A stretch of 64,000 nt of DNA. It comes from Pelagibacterales bacterium SAG-MED50 (GTDB taxonomy: Bacteria > Pseudomonadota > Alphaproteobacteria > Pelagibacterales > Pelagibacteraceae). The stretch spans positions 1 to 64,000 of the forward strand of contig JACWER010000008.1 in the NCBI GenBank assembly GCA_014653385.1, given 5' to 3'. Shown in pieces: positions 37,339 through 46,336 of the stretch. A program made the position numbers and the translations under genes. The notes below the pieces were generated by a model. The model had not been told where the DNA came from. It ran no database searches and was given only the letters and a program-made list of their open reading frames with translations. The stretch's first letter is position 1, and each line of letters begins with the position of its first letter.

Positions 37339-37710
37339 ATGTCGAATTTTAACAAAGTTGGAACTTTTATGAAAACTTTTGGCCAAGAGGTCAAAAGCAA
37401 ACCTTCATTTAGTAGTAATAAAATCAATAAATTAAGAATAGATCTAATTAAAGAGGAATTAGATGAGCTTCAAGAAGCAATGAAAAACAATGATTTATTA
37501 GAAGTAGCTGATGCACTAACAGATATTTTATATGTCACTTATGGAGCAGGCCATGCTTTTGGAATTGATTTAGACAAATGTTTTGACGAGGTTCAAAATT
37601 CAAATATGAGTAAACTAGGCGAAAATGGTGAGCCTATTTATAATGATTCAGGAAAAGTAATGAAAGGTCCAAATTATTTTAAACCTAATTTATCAAAATT
37701 TGTATCTTAG
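37339..37710 (+). CDS. MazG/HisE-like nucleotide pyrophosphohydrolase
   Basis: A 123-residue all-alpha NTP pyrophosphatase of the phosphoribosyl-ATP pyrophosphohydrolase-like group. The metal-binding pattern is present: LIKEELDELQEAMKNNDLLEVADALTDILYVTYGAG (ExxE...ExxD). It probably removes unwanted nucleotides. A true HisE role is unlikely because no his genes are near and the C-terminus differs (NMSKLGENGEPIY). A ribosome site aggag precedes the ATG. Confidence 0.8.
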   Translation: MSNFNKVGTFMKTFGQEVKSKPSFSSNKINKLRIDLIKEELDELQEAMKNNDLLEVADALTDILYVTYGAGHAFGIDLDKCFDEVQNSNMSKLGENGEPIYNDSGKVMKGPNYFKPNLSKFVS

Positions 37711-38540
37711 ATTTCTAATTTAAAATCAATAGCTGCAGCACTATGAGTTATGCTTCCTATAGAAATTCTATTTACTCCTGTTTTGGCAACTCCTTTAACT
37801 GTTTTTAAATTAATATTTCCTGAAGCTTCAGTTATATAATATTTTTTAGCATGTTTAACCCCTGCTTTTAGATTTCTAACTGACATATTGTCAAATAAAA
37901 CAGTATTGAATTTTAGACCCATGATTTCATTAAGTTGTTTCAAATTATCAACTTCAACTGTTATTTTTCGTCCTTTCTTATTTTTAATAGCTAAAGAAAC
38001 TAAGTTTTTAATATTTGATGAAGCGATATGATTATCTTTAATTAAAAATTCATCGCTAAGATTAAATCTGTGGTTAGTACCACCTCCTAATTTAACTGCA
38101 TATTTTTGAATAACTCTCATATTAGGTATTGTTTTACGCGTACAACAAATTTTGCATTTTTTACCAGCAAGTTTTACAAATTGATTTGTTTTTGTAGCAA
38201 TACCTGAAATATGAGATAGAAAATTTAAAGCAACCCTTTCAGCTATTAATATATTTTTTGCCTTGCCCTCTATTGTAGCAACTAAAGATCCTTTTTTTAC
38301 TTGTGTGCCATCTTTCTTTTTAATTAGAAATTTAATTTTACTGTCTATTAAATCAAAAGCTTGTTTTGCAAATAACAAACCTCCAACAATTGCATTCTCG
38401 TTTAAAAGAAGTTTAACTTTAATAATCTTATTATTTTTTACTAAACTTGATGTGATATCTCCTGAAGGGTAGAGATCTTCATTCAACGCTCTCTTAACTG
38501 TATTGCGAATAAAATCTTTGCTAAGTTTTATTTTTGACAC
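37707..38540 (-). CDS. nadC: Nicotinate-nucleotide pyrophosphorylase (quinolinate phosphoribosyltransferase)
   Basis: 277 residues: NEDLYPSGDITSSLV, AERVALNFLSHISGIATKTNQFV, CTRKTIPNMRVIQKYAVKLGGGTNHRFNLSDEFLIKDNH, VEVDNLKQL, EASGNINLKTV, and GVNRISIGSITHSAAAIDF. It converts quinolinate and PRPP to nicotinate mononucleotide. It is 4 bp downstream of nadA. Confidence 0.95.
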   Translation of the reverse strand: MSKIKLSKDFIRNTVKRALNEDLYPSGDITSSLVKNNKIIKVKLLLNENAIVGGLLFAKQAFDLIDSKIKFLIKKKDGTQVKKGSLVATIEGKAKNILIAERVALNFLSHISGIATKTNQFVKLAGKKCKICCTRKTIPNMRVIQKYAVKLGGGTNHRFNLSDEFLIKDNHIASSNIKNLVSLAIKNKKGRKITVEVDNLKQLNEIMGLKFNTVLFDNMSVRNLKAGVKHAKKYYITEASGNINLKTVKGVAKTGVNRISIGSITHSAAAIDFKLEI

Positions 38541-38544
38541 TTAA

Positions 38545-39534
38545 TTATCTGCCAATGGCTGCCATTTTTTCAACTGATATTCTGGCTTTTTCAATTGTCT
38601 CTTTATCCATAATTATTTCACCAGTTTCATTTTCAAGGCAATCTAATATTTTTGGAAGTGTAATCTTTTTCATATGGGGACACATATTGCAGGGCTTTAT
38701 AAAATCAACATTAGGATTTTCTACTTGTATATTATCACTCATTGAACATTCAGTAACCATCATAACTTTTTTAGGTTGGTTATCCTGAACATATTTTATC
38801 ATACCAGAAGTTGAGCCTGCAAAGTCACTTGCTTTGATTACATCTGGAGGACATTCTGGATGGGCAATAATTTTTATTCCTGGGTTATTTTTTCTAATAT
38901 CATGTATTTCTTTTTCGTTAAACTGATCATGGACAATACAAATTCCTTTCCATGATATTATTTCTACATCAGTTTGCGAAGCTACATATTTTGCAAGATA
39001 ATCATCAGGTAAAAATATTACTTTTTTTACACCAAGAGATTTTACAATTTTAACTGCATTTGCAGATGTACAACATACATCAGTTTCAGCTTTTACTTCT
39101 GCTGATGTGTTTACATAAGATACAACAGGAACTCCTGGGTATTTTTCTTTTAATAATCTTACATCTTTTCCTGTAATCGAAGATGACAAAGAGCAACCAG
39201 CATCCATATCTGGTAAAATAACTTTTTTATCAGGACTCATTAGTTTTGCTGTTTCTGCCATAAAATGAACTCCAGCCATTAAAATTATATCTGCAGATGT
39301 TTTTGATGCTTCAATTGCTAATGCTAGGGAGTCTGCAGAAAAGTCTGCAACACCATGATAAATTTCTGGAGTTTGATAGTTATGAGCAAGTATTACTGCG
39401 TTCTTTTTCTTTTTAAGTTCATTAATTTTGTGAATGTATGGAGCATGCACTGACCACTCAATTTCAGGCATTACTTTTGAAATCTTTTGATAAATAGGAT
39501 CTGTTGCTCTTTGTACTTCTTGAGTAAATTCCAT
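38545..39534 (-). CDS. nadA: Quinolinate synthase
   Basis: About 329 residues starting from ATG at 39534 (MEFTQEVQRATDPIY). The ORF track extends five codons further to a TTG at 39549. It has KNAVILAHNYQTPEIYHGVADFSADSLALA, AETAKLMSPDKKVILPDMDAGCSL, cysteines for the [4Fe-4S] cluster (VCCTSANA, HPECPPDV, KPCNMCPHMK), and VTECSMSDNI. It condenses iminoaspartate with dihydroxyacetone phosphate. No nadB (aspartate oxidase) lies beside it, so iminoaspartate must come from an enzyme elsewhere. Confidence 0.93.
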   Translation of the reverse strand: MEFTQEVQRATDPIYQKISKVMPEIEWSVHAPYIHKINELKKKKNAVILAHNYQTPEIYHGVADFSADSLALAIEASKTSADIILMAGVHFMAETAKLMSPDKKVILPDMDAGCSLSSSITGKDVRLLKEKYPGVPVVSYVNTSAEVKAETDVCCTSANAVKIVKSLGVKKVIFLPDDYLAKYVASQTDVEIISWKGICIVHDQFNEKEIHDIRKNNPGIKIIAHPECPPDVIKASDFAGSTSGMIKYVQDNQPKKVMMVTECSMSDNIQVENPNVDFIKPCNMCPHMKKITLPKILDCLENETGEIIMDKETIEKARISVEKMAAIGR

Positions 39535-39550
39535 GGTGGTTTTTACCAAT

Positions 39551-39579
39551 TTGAAAGATGGTTGTCATTCATTTATTAT
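39551..39579 (+). promoter_or_regulatory. Promoter of tRNA-Leu (TTGAAA-N17-TATTAT)
   Basis: TTGAAA (39551-39556) and TATTAT (39574-39579) have an ideal 17-bp gap, and the tRNA starts 11 bases after the -10 box. It lies between the divergent nadA start and tRNA-Leu. Confidence 0.55.
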
Positions 39580-39589
39580 GACACACACT

Positions 39590-39675
39590 GCGGTCGTGCT
39601 GAAATTGGTAGACAGGCACGGTTGAGGGCCGTGTGGACCTAGTCCATGAGAGTTCGAGTCTCTCCGACCGCACCA
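39590..39675 (+). tRNA. tRNA-Leu (GAG)
   Basis: An 86-nt class II tRNA with a long variable arm: acceptor gcggtcg/cgaccgc, anticodon stem cacgg/ccgtg with loop ttgaggg (anticodon GAG), T-loop ttcgagt, and an encoded CCA end. The 194-bp gap to the next gene shows no supported feature. A 26-codon ORF at 39730 is too short to call. Confidence 0.95.
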
Positions 39676-39869
39676 AAATCTAATATTTATCGATCATGTT
39701 TTTGGGTTTTTGTGTTATATTTTTGTTTTATGAAAATAAATCAAATATTTAACTTCTGGAAACACTGGAACTGTAATTTATTTGTTAGGCTTCATTACTC
39801 TTTTTATTAAATAGAAATCTCTTTTAACACTTTTAGCTAATATTCAATAATTTTAATAAAAGGATTTCA

Positions 39870-40067
39870 ATGACTAAAAAAATATTATTTTATAAATCAA
39901 TTATCTGGCAAGTGATTGGTATGATATGGATATCTTTATTATCCTATCTATGGTTTGGTGATTTAATTCAATCTTTAAGCTTTACTCTTGTGGTTGTGGT
40001 TGTGAGTATTTTTGTTTATGTGTTTTATGAGATGGCATGGGAAAAATTTATGAAAAAAAAGCGTTAA
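39870..40067 (+). CDS. DUF2061 small membrane protein
   Basis: 65 residues with two membrane spans and the DUF2061 pattern: an N-terminal KSIIWQVIGMIWISLLSYLWFG and a C-terminal VYVFYEMAWEKFMKK (usual YyxyERxW). Function unknown. An aaagga stretch precedes the ATG. It stands alone, convergent with ygfZ. Confidence 0.75.
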   Translation: MTKKILFYKSIIWQVIGMIWISLLSYLWFGDLIQSLSFTLVVVVVSIFVYVFYEMAWEKFMKKKR

Positions 40068-40091
40068 GAGACAACAATTCTTTTTTTATTA

Positions 40092-40982
40092 TTAAGATTT
40101 AATCCAATCTGGTTTTTTAATATCAATTGAAGCATTCTTGGTATTAAAATCAGACTTTCCATTAAAATTTTCATCTAAATATTTAATTAAAGCAAATGGA
40201 TAATCCTTCTCAATTAATACTTTTCCAACATCATTTTCATTGTAAAAAATACTTTCACCTTCAGTTAATTCACCTTTAATAATATTTATTGGTAATAATC
40301 TTTTTGAAAGCTTATTTTTTAGTTTGATTCTAGCTGTATTTTCTTGTCCAACATAACAACCTTTCTTAAAATCAATTCCATTTAACTCCTCATAATTACA
40401 TTCAATTCCAAATAATTTATTTTGTAATTTATTTAAGTCTTTTGGAACAATCCCAAGTTTATGGCTAAATGAATAATAATCATCTAAATTTGCATCATAT
40501 AAGTCTAGTTTTTTTAATGATAAATAAAGTTTTTCTAAATTGATAATTAATCTTGCTCCCAATCTTTTATTTCTTGGATCTAAAAAAATAGGATCTTCTC
40601 TATATTTTAAAGTAAAACCAGGAATATCTTTAGCATCATCAAAAGTTAGGAATTTTTCTTGGCTAAATGCAGCAACTACAAACTCATTGCTAAGGTTAAG
40701 AATTTCTACTTTTGATCTTAATTTATAAATACTTAATTGTTTAAATAATCCATCTGCTTGAGATTTTTCACAGTCAATCAGATAACCAGATTTATGTTTG
40801 ATGATAATAAATTCATATAAAAATTTACCTTGAGGCGACAATAAAGAAGTAAAACATGTATCTTTATCACTTACTTTATTTATATCATTACTAATTAGAT
40901 TTTGTAGAAACTCTTTTGTATCTTTACCATTTAGGTAAAGGATGGCTCTATCTTCTAAAATGTAAACATTTTTAATATTCAT
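40092..40982 (-). CDS. ygfZ: YgfZ/GcvT-like folate-binding protein
   Basis: 296 residues, related to the glycine cleavage T protein. The YgfZ signature KGCYVGQENTARIKLKNKLSKRLLPI is present, plus the N-terminal LEDRAILYLNGKDTKEFLQNLISNDI. It uses folate to help build or repair certain Fe-S proteins such as MiaB. The gene is divergent from the dihydroorotase-like gene. Confidence 0.9.
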   Translation of the reverse strand: MNIKNVYILEDRAILYLNGKDTKEFLQNLISNDINKVSDKDTCFTSLLSPQGKFLYEFIIIKHKSGYLIDCEKSQADGLFKQLSIYKLRSKVEILNLSNEFVVAAFSQEKFLTFDDAKDIPGFTLKYREDPIFLDPRNKRLGARLIINLEKLYLSLKKLDLYDANLDDYYSFSHKLGIVPKDLNKLQNKLFGIECNYEELNGIDFKKGCYVGQENTARIKLKNKLSKRLLPINIIKGELTEGESIFYNENDVGKVLIEKDYPFALIKYLDENFNGKSDFNTKNASIDIKKPDWIKS

Positions 40983-41025
40983 AATTGATTAGTTATATTT
41001 TTTAATATAATAACTTTTTTCTCAA

Positions 41026-42330
41026 ATGTTAGATCTTATAATTAAAAATGGACAATGTTACATCGATGGTGAATTAAAAGATGTTGATGTTGCTATTAAA
41101 GAAGGTAAAATTCATAAAATTGGTGATGTTTCTGAAGAAGCAAAAAAAATTATAAACGCCGAAGGGCAAACAGTTTTACCTGGATGCATAGATACTCAAA
41201 CTCATTTTAGAGAACCAGGATCAACTGATACAGAGGATCTGCACTCAGGAAGTAGAGCTGCAATAGCTGGAGGAATTACTAGTGTATTTGAAATGCCCAA
41301 CACAAATCCACCAACATCGACAAAGGCAGAATTTCAAAGAAAGTTAGATCTTGCTAAGGATAGAATGTATTGTAATTATGCATTTTATTTTGGTGCTACA
41401 GCAGACAATGGCAGTGAGTTAGCAGAATTAGAAAATTTAGAAGGTTGTTGTGGAATTAAACTTTTTGCAGGATCATCAACAGGTAACTTATTAGTAGCTG
41501 AAGAAGAAGATATAGATACGGTATTTAAAAATAGCTCAAAAGTTGTTGCTGTTCATTCTGAAGATGAGGCAATCCTGAACATGAATAAAAAATTAATTAA
41601 AGATGGAGATGTGCATTCTCATCCGATTTGGAGAAGTGCAGAATGTGCAATCTCTTCTACTAGACGAATAGTTAGAATTGCAAATAAATATAACAAGAAA
41701 GCTCATGTTCTTCATATAACAACAAAAGATGAGATAGACTTTTTATCACAACACAAAGGAAATATTACTTTTGAGATAACTCCTCAACATTTAACAATTT
41801 ACGCTCCAGATTGTTATGACAAGCTTGGAACTTATGCCCAAATGAATCCACCTCTTAGAGACAAATCTCACTATGACAGATTGTGGTATGCAGTTAAAAA
41901 CAATTTAAATGATACAATAGGCTCCGATCACGCTCCACATTTAAAAGAAAATAAAGATAAAGTATATCCTAACTCACCATCAGGTATGCCAGGTGTTCAA
42001 ACTTTAATGCCAGTTATGCTTAATCATGTAAATGATGGAAAGCTTACCCTTAATCAATTAATGAACCTTATGTGTGAAAATCCGATTAAGATTTTTGGAA
42101 TTCAAAATAAAGGTTTTATTAAAGAAGGTTTTGATGCCGACTTTACAATTGTAGATATGAATAAGACAATTGAAATTAAAAATGAAAATATTGAAAGCAA
42201 ATGTGGTTGGACACCATTTGATGGATATAAATTTAAAGGGATACCAACATCAACAATCGTTGGTGGAAAGATTAAAATGCAAGATGGTAAGATTTTAGGA
42301 GATCCTGAAGGAAAACCTCTAGTCTTTTAA
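41026..42330 (+). CDS. pyrC: Dihydroorotase-like amidohydrolase
   Basis: 434 residues in the cyclic amidohydrolase family: VLPGCIDTQTHFREPGSTDTEDLHSGSRAAIAGGITSVFEMPNTNPPT, GIKLFAGSSTGNLLV (position of the carbamylated Lys), VHSEDEA, HVLHITTKDEI, and GSDHAPHLKENK...SGMPGVQTLMPVMLNHV. The first His of the HxH metal motif is replaced by Gln (TQTH). A homologous group with TQVHFREPG exists in other alphaproteobacteria as I recall it. It should close the dihydroorotate ring in pyrimidine synthesis. A non-catalytic or other hydantoinase role cannot be excluded. Confidence 0.82.
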   Translation: MLDLIIKNGQCYIDGELKDVDVAIKEGKIHKIGDVSEEAKKIINAEGQTVLPGCIDTQTHFREPGSTDTEDLHSGSRAAIAGGITSVFEMPNTNPPTSTKAEFQRKLDLAKDRMYCNYAFYFGATADNGSELAELENLEGCCGIKLFAGSSTGNLLVAEEEDIDTVFKNSSKVVAVHSEDEAILNMNKKLIKDGDVHSHPIWRSAECAISSTRRIVRIANKYNKKAHVLHITTKDEIDFLSQHKGNITFEITPQHLTIYAPDCYDKLGTYAQMNPPLRDKSHYDRLWYAVKNNLNDTIGSDHAPHLKENKDKVYPNSPSGMPGVQTLMPVMLNHVNDGKLTLNQLMNLMCENPIKIFGIQNKGFIKEGFDADFTIVDMNKTIEIKNENIESKCGWTPFDGYKFKGIPTSTIVGGKIKMQDGKILGDPEGKPLVF

Positions 42331-44217
42331 TATATTATTTTTAATAAGATCTTCTTTAATTTCAGTTAGTATAGCAGGATCATCAATAGTAGGAGGCACT
42401 TTATATTCTACGTTATCCGCAATTTTTCTAATGGTTCCTCTTAAAATTTTTCCAGATCTTGTTTTGGGCAATCTTTTAATAACAATTGCAATTTTAAATG
42501 CTGCAACTGGTCCAATTTTATCTCTAACCATTTGAATACATTCTTTAGAAATTGTTTCATGATCTTTATCTACACCTGATTTTAAAACTACTAATCCAAT
42601 TGGTAGTTGTCCTTTTAATTTATCAGCAATACCAAGCACCGCACATTCAGCAACGGATTGATGTTCGGATAATACTTCTTCAATCGCACCAGTTGATAAT
42701 CTATGACCTGCAACATTAATAATGTCATCTGTTCTGGACATAATCCAAATATAACCATCCTCATCAATATGCCCTGCATCATAAGTTTGGTAATAACCTT
42801 CATAATTTGTCATATAATTTTCTTTATATCTTTGATCTGCATTCCATAATGTTGGAAAAGTACCTGGTGGAAGTGGAAGTTTTACTACAATATCTCCCAT
42901 TTCATTTGGTTTAGCTAATGACTGGTCTGGTTTAATAATTTTTACATCATACCCTGGAACTGCTTTACAAGCTGAGCCGTATTTAGTCTCCATCATTTCA
43001 ATTCCAGTACAATTTGAGCTAATTGCCCAACTCGTTTCAGTTTGCCACCAATGATCAATTACTGGAACTCTTAATAAATTTTCCGCCCATTTAATAGTAT
43101 CTGGGTCTGCTCTTTCTCCTGCAAGGAATAAGCTTTCAAAACTACTTAAATCATACTTTGAGAAAAACTTACCTTCAGGATCTTCTTTCTTAATAGCCCT
43201 AAAAGCAGTAGGGGCTGTAAATAGAGATTTTACTTTGTAGTCAGATATGATTTTCCAGAAAGCTCCAGCATCAGGAGTACCTACGGGTTTTCCCTCAAAT
43301 AGAACAGTAGTGCATCCTTTAAATAATGGGGCATACACAATATAAGAATGTCCAACGATCCAACCAATATCACTAGCTGACCACCAAATATCACCAGTAT
43401 CTATATTGTAGATATTTTTCATAGTCCATTTTAGAGCAACTATATGACCCCCAATATCTCTAACTATTCCTTTAGGAGTACCGGTTGTGCCAGATGTATA
43501 AAGAATATAAGCAAGTTCATTTGAATTCATCTCAACACAATCAGCATCAGATGCACTTGAAATAACTTCTTCCCAACTAACTTCAATTGGAGCATTTAGT
43601 TTTACTTCATGACCTGGTCTTTGGAATAAAATCATCTTATCAATTTTATGATTAGCTAGTTTAATAGCCTCATCTACCAGAGGCTTATATTCAACAGTTC
43701 TTCCTGGTTCAAAACCACAAGAAGCTGTAACTAATAGTTTTGCTTTACTGTCATCTATCCTGCTTGCAAGTTCGCTTGAAGCAAAGCCACCAAAGACAAC
43801 TGAGTGAATAGCGCCAATTCTTGCACATGCCAGCATTGCAATTACTGCTTCAGGGATCATTGGCATATAGATTATTATTCTATCTCCTTTAACAACACCC
43901 TGATCTTTAAGAGCTCCAGCAAATTTTGAGACTTTTGATCTTAGTTCTTCGAAACTAAACTGACATTTGTTACCTGTAATAGGACTATCATAAATTAAAG
44001 CAGTCTGTTTTCCTCTTCCTTGATCAATATGAATATCTAATGCATTATAACATGTGTTGGTTATCCCATCCTCAAACCATTTGTAAAATGGTGGATTAGA
44101 TTTATTTAAAATTTTAGTTGGTTTTTTAAACCAAAAGATATCATTTGAAGCTTCTTGCCAAAATGTTTCGGGATTATTTAAGGATTGGTCATAAATTTTT
44201 TGAAACTTTTCTGACAT
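42319..44217 (-). CDS. prpE: Acetyl/propionyl-CoA synthetase (PrpE-like)
   Basis: A 632-residue acyl-AMP-forming synthetase: N-terminal NPETFWQEASNDIFWFKKP, core YTSGTTGTPKGIVRD (about residue 240), WWSASDIGWIVGHSYIVYAPL, WWQTETSW, DAGHIDEDGYIWIMSRTDDIINVAGHRLSTGAIEE, and the adenylation Lys in PKTRSGKILRGTIRKIAD (about 597). The N-terminal pattern and overall feel are closer to PrpE than Acs. It activates short acids to CoA esters. It is divergent from proteorhodopsin. Confidence 0.85.
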   Translation of the reverse strand: MSEKFQKIYDQSLNNPETFWQEASNDIFWFKKPTKILNKSNPPFYKWFEDGITNTCYNALDIHIDQGRGKQTALIYDSPITGNKCQFSFEELRSKVSKFAGALKDQGVVKGDRIIIYMPMIPEAVIAMLACARIGAIHSVVFGGFASSELASRIDDSKAKLLVTASCGFEPGRTVEYKPLVDEAIKLANHKIDKMILFQRPGHEVKLNAPIEVSWEEVISSASDADCVEMNSNELAYILYTSGTTGTPKGIVRDIGGHIVALKWTMKNIYNIDTGDIWWSASDIGWIVGHSYIVYAPLFKGCTTVLFEGKPVGTPDAGAFWKIISDYKVKSLFTAPTAFRAIKKEDPEGKFFSKYDLSSFESLFLAGERADPDTIKWAENLLRVPVIDHWWQTETSWAISSNCTGIEMMETKYGSACKAVPGYDVKIIKPDQSLAKPNEMGDIVVKLPLPPGTFPTLWNADQRYKENYMTNYEGYYQTYDAGHIDEDGYIWIMSRTDDIINVAGHRLSTGAIEEVLSEHQSVAECAVLGIADKLKGQLPIGLVVLKSGVDKDHETISKECIQMVRDKIGPVAAFKIAIVIKRLPKTRSGKILRGTIRKIADNVEYKVPPTIDDPAILTEIKEDLIKNNILKD

Positions 44218-44362
44218 AGTATTTTGATTCGATTTATTAAAATAAGTTGGTTTTTAACTTATAAATTGTATTTAATTTTAAAATATAAGTAAAATCAATG
44301 TTTATTAGTGTTAATTAACTCTTCATTAATCTAAATTTATTTGTTATTTAACCTCCTATCTT

Positions 44363-44382
44363 GGTTAGGGGAAACCTTAGCC
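44363..44382 (+). promoter_or_regulatory. 8-bp hairpin with GAAA tetraloop in the proteorhodopsin leader
   Basis: ggttaggg-GAAA-ccttagcc folds into an 8-bp stem (two G.U pairs) closed by a GNRA tetraloop, 50 bp before the proteorhodopsin start. Such loops are typical of structured RNAs. It may stabilise or control this abundant message. The function is inferred. Confidence 0.5.
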
Positions 44383-44398
44383 TAGTTTATATAAACTA
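44383..44398. promoter_or_regulatory. 16-bp perfect palindrome upstream of proteorhodopsin
   Basis: tagtttatataaacta equals its own reverse complement. It follows the GAAA hairpin directly and ends 33 bp before the start codon. It may be an operator for a dimeric regulator. The rest of the 214-bp gap 44218-44431 shows no gene. Confidence 0.45.
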
Positions 44399-44431
44399 AT
44401 AAATAAAAACTAACTAAAGAGGGAGTTTTTT

Positions 44432-45199
44432 ATGAAAAAACTTAAATTGTTTGCGCTTACAGCTGTTGCACTTCTAGGTGTTACAGGTGTTGCAAACGCA
44501 GACGCCACGTTAGCTCAAGATGATTTCGTAGGAATCACGTTTTGGGTTATCTCTATGGGAATGTTAGCAGCTACTGCTTTCTTTTTCATGGAAGCAGGTA
44601 ATGTAGCATCAGGCTGGAGAACTTCAGTTATTGTTGCTGGTCTAGTAACTGGTATTGCATTCATACACTACATGTACATGAGAGAAGTATGGGTGACTAC
44701 TGGAGACTCACCAACAGTTTACAGATACATTGACTGGTTAATTACAGTTCCATTACAAATGGTTGAATTCTATTTAATTCTTGCTGCCATAGGTAAAGCA
44801 AACTCTGGAATGTTCTGGAGATTGTTACTTGGTTCAGTTGTAATGCTAGTAGGTGGATACTTAGGAGAAGCTGGATACATCAACGCTACACTTGGTTTTA
44901 TTATCGGTATGGCAGGTTGGGTATACATTCTTTATGAAGTATTCTCAGGTGAAGCTGGTAAAGCTGCTGCAAAAAGTGGAAACAAAGCACTTGTTACCGC
45001 ATTTGGAGCAATGAGAATGATTGTTACAGTAGGTTGGGCAATTTACCCATTAGGTTATGTATTTGGTTACCTAACTGGTGGTGTAGATGCTGAGTCACTT
45101 AACATCGTTTACAACTTAGCTGACTTCGTTAACAAAATTGCATTTGGTCTAGTAATTTGGGCTGCTGCAACTAGTTCAAGCGGAAAAAGAGCTAAGTAG
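44432..45199 (+). CDS. Proteorhodopsin, blue-absorbing type
   Basis: 255 residues: a signal peptide (MKKLKLFALTAVALLGVTGVANA) followed by seven membrane helices. The proton acceptor Asp101 and donor Glu112 are in RYIDWLITVPLQMVEFYLIL, and the retinal Lys235 in DFVNKIAFGLVIW. The tuning residue is Gln109 (position 105 in the classic numbering), which predicts blue absorption. It pumps protons in light. A strong ribosome site (agaggga) and a good terminator point to high expression. No carotenoid or retinal synthesis genes are in the window. Confidence 0.97.
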   Translation: MKKLKLFALTAVALLGVTGVANADATLAQDDFVGITFWVISMGMLAATAFFFMEAGNVASGWRTSVIVAGLVTGIAFIHYMYMREVWVTTGDSPTVYRYIDWLITVPLQMVEFYLILAAIGKANSGMFWRLLLGSVVMLVGGYLGEAGYINATLGFIIGMAGWVYILYEVFSGEAGKAAAKSGNKALVTAFGAMRMIVTVGWAIYPLGYVFGYLTGGVDAESLNIVYNLADFVNKIAFGLVIWAAATSSSGKRAK

Positions 45200-45215
45200 T
45201 TTTTCTTAAAATTTA

Positions 45216-45254
45216 AAAAGGGCAGGTACCATTTGTGTACTTGCCCTTTTTTTT
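45216..45254 (+). terminator. Rho-independent terminator after proteorhodopsin
   Basis: gggcaggtac (45220-45229) pairs with gtacttgccc (45237-45246) as a 10-bp stem with one G.U pair, flanked by an A-run before and TTTTTTTT after. It separates the abundant proteorhodopsin message from the desaturase-ferredoxin genes. Confidence 0.9.
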
Positions 45255-45273
45255 GCCTGTAATATTTTAAGGT

Positions 45274-46275
45274 ATGGATGTAAAGCTTGAAAAATGGCAC
45301 AAATGCAAAGTGGATATCGAAGTTCTTAAAGAACTTTCAAAAAAATCAGATTTAAAAGGACTACAGCACATTTCAGTTTTTTTTGGATTATTAATTATAA
45401 CAGGACTGCTAGCTTATATTACATGGGGCACTTGGTGGTCAGTATTTTGGTTTTTAGTTTATGGAAACATATATTCTTTTTCAAATCCATTGTGGCATGA
45501 AACAGGTCATAAGACTGCTTTTAAATCAAAATTTTTAAATGAATTTTTTTATTATCTTTCTTCTTTCATGGCAAACTTTGAACCGACTAGATGGAGATAC
45601 AGTCATTTTGTTCACCATGGAAACACTTATTCAATAGAAAATCCTTTTGATCATGAGATAGAATACGGGAATGATTTAAAAGAAACACCAAAAAGATTAA
45701 TTATAAATATAATTCCATTTTTAGATTTAGTTTTTATTAAAAAACATATTTCATTTGAAATATTTCAACACGCTTTTGGAATAAAAACAAAAGTAATGGA
45801 AGATTGCATTCCAGAAAATGCGCAAGCTAAAGCAATATTTATCTCTAGAATTTATGTTGCTATCTGGTCTTTAATCGTTTTATGGTCAATATTAATCTCA
45901 TCTTGGATGCCGATGCTTTATTTTTTACTGCCACAATTTTATGGGAAAACTTTACATAAACTTGTTGCGTTTACTCAACATGCAGGACTTGCAAGAAATA
46001 TTAAAGATCATAGGTTTTCATCAAGAGAAATGTATTTAAATCCAATACTAAGTTTTTTATATTGGAAAATGGAATACCATTTAACTCACCATATGTTTCC
46101 AACAGTTCCATCTTATAATTTAGATAAACTTCATCATCATATTAAAGACCAGTTGCCAAAACCAAATAATGGATTGATAGATGCTTATAGAGAGATAATA
46201 CCAGCTCTAATTAAACAGAAAGAAGATACAAGCTATTTTATAAAAAAAGATATACCTCAATTACAAAATGTCTAA
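45274..46275 (+). CDS. Membrane fatty acid desaturase/hydroxylase-family diiron protein
   Basis: 333 residues with several membrane spans and the three His boxes of the integral-membrane desaturase superfamily: HETGH (HX3H), HFVHH (HX2HH) and HLTHH (HX2HH, in KMEYHLTHHMFPTVPSYNLDKLHHH). These bind a di-iron centre that activates oxygen. The next two genes encode a ferredoxin and a ferredoxin reductase, which could supply its electrons. The substrate is unknown: fatty acyl, carotenoid or a methylated compound are all possible. It starts 20 bp after the proteorhodopsin terminator. Confidence 0.85.
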   Translation: MDVKLEKWHKCKVDIEVLKELSKKSDLKGLQHISVFFGLLIITGLLAYITWGTWWSVFWFLVYGNIYSFSNPLWHETGHKTAFKSKFLNEFFYYLSSFMANFEPTRWRYSHFVHHGNTYSIENPFDHEIEYGNDLKETPKRLIINIIPFLDLVFIKKHISFEIFQHAFGIKTKVMEDCIPENAQAKAIFISRIYVAIWSLIVLWSILISSWMPMLYFLLPQFYGKTLHKLVAFTQHAGLARNIKDHRFSSREMYLNPILSFLYWKMEYHLTHHMFPTVPSYNLDKLHHHIKDQLPKPNNGLIDAYREIIPALIKQKEDTSYFIKKDIPQLQNV

Positions 46276-46336
46276 AAATAGACTAAGTATGATTTTACTT
46301 ACTTGTTCTATTTAAATAAAAACATATATATAGCCC

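Noticed and set aside
39730-39810. 26-codon ORF after tRNA-Leu
   Set aside because: No ribosome site, no overlap with a gene and no clear membrane or domain pattern, so it cannot be told from chance.
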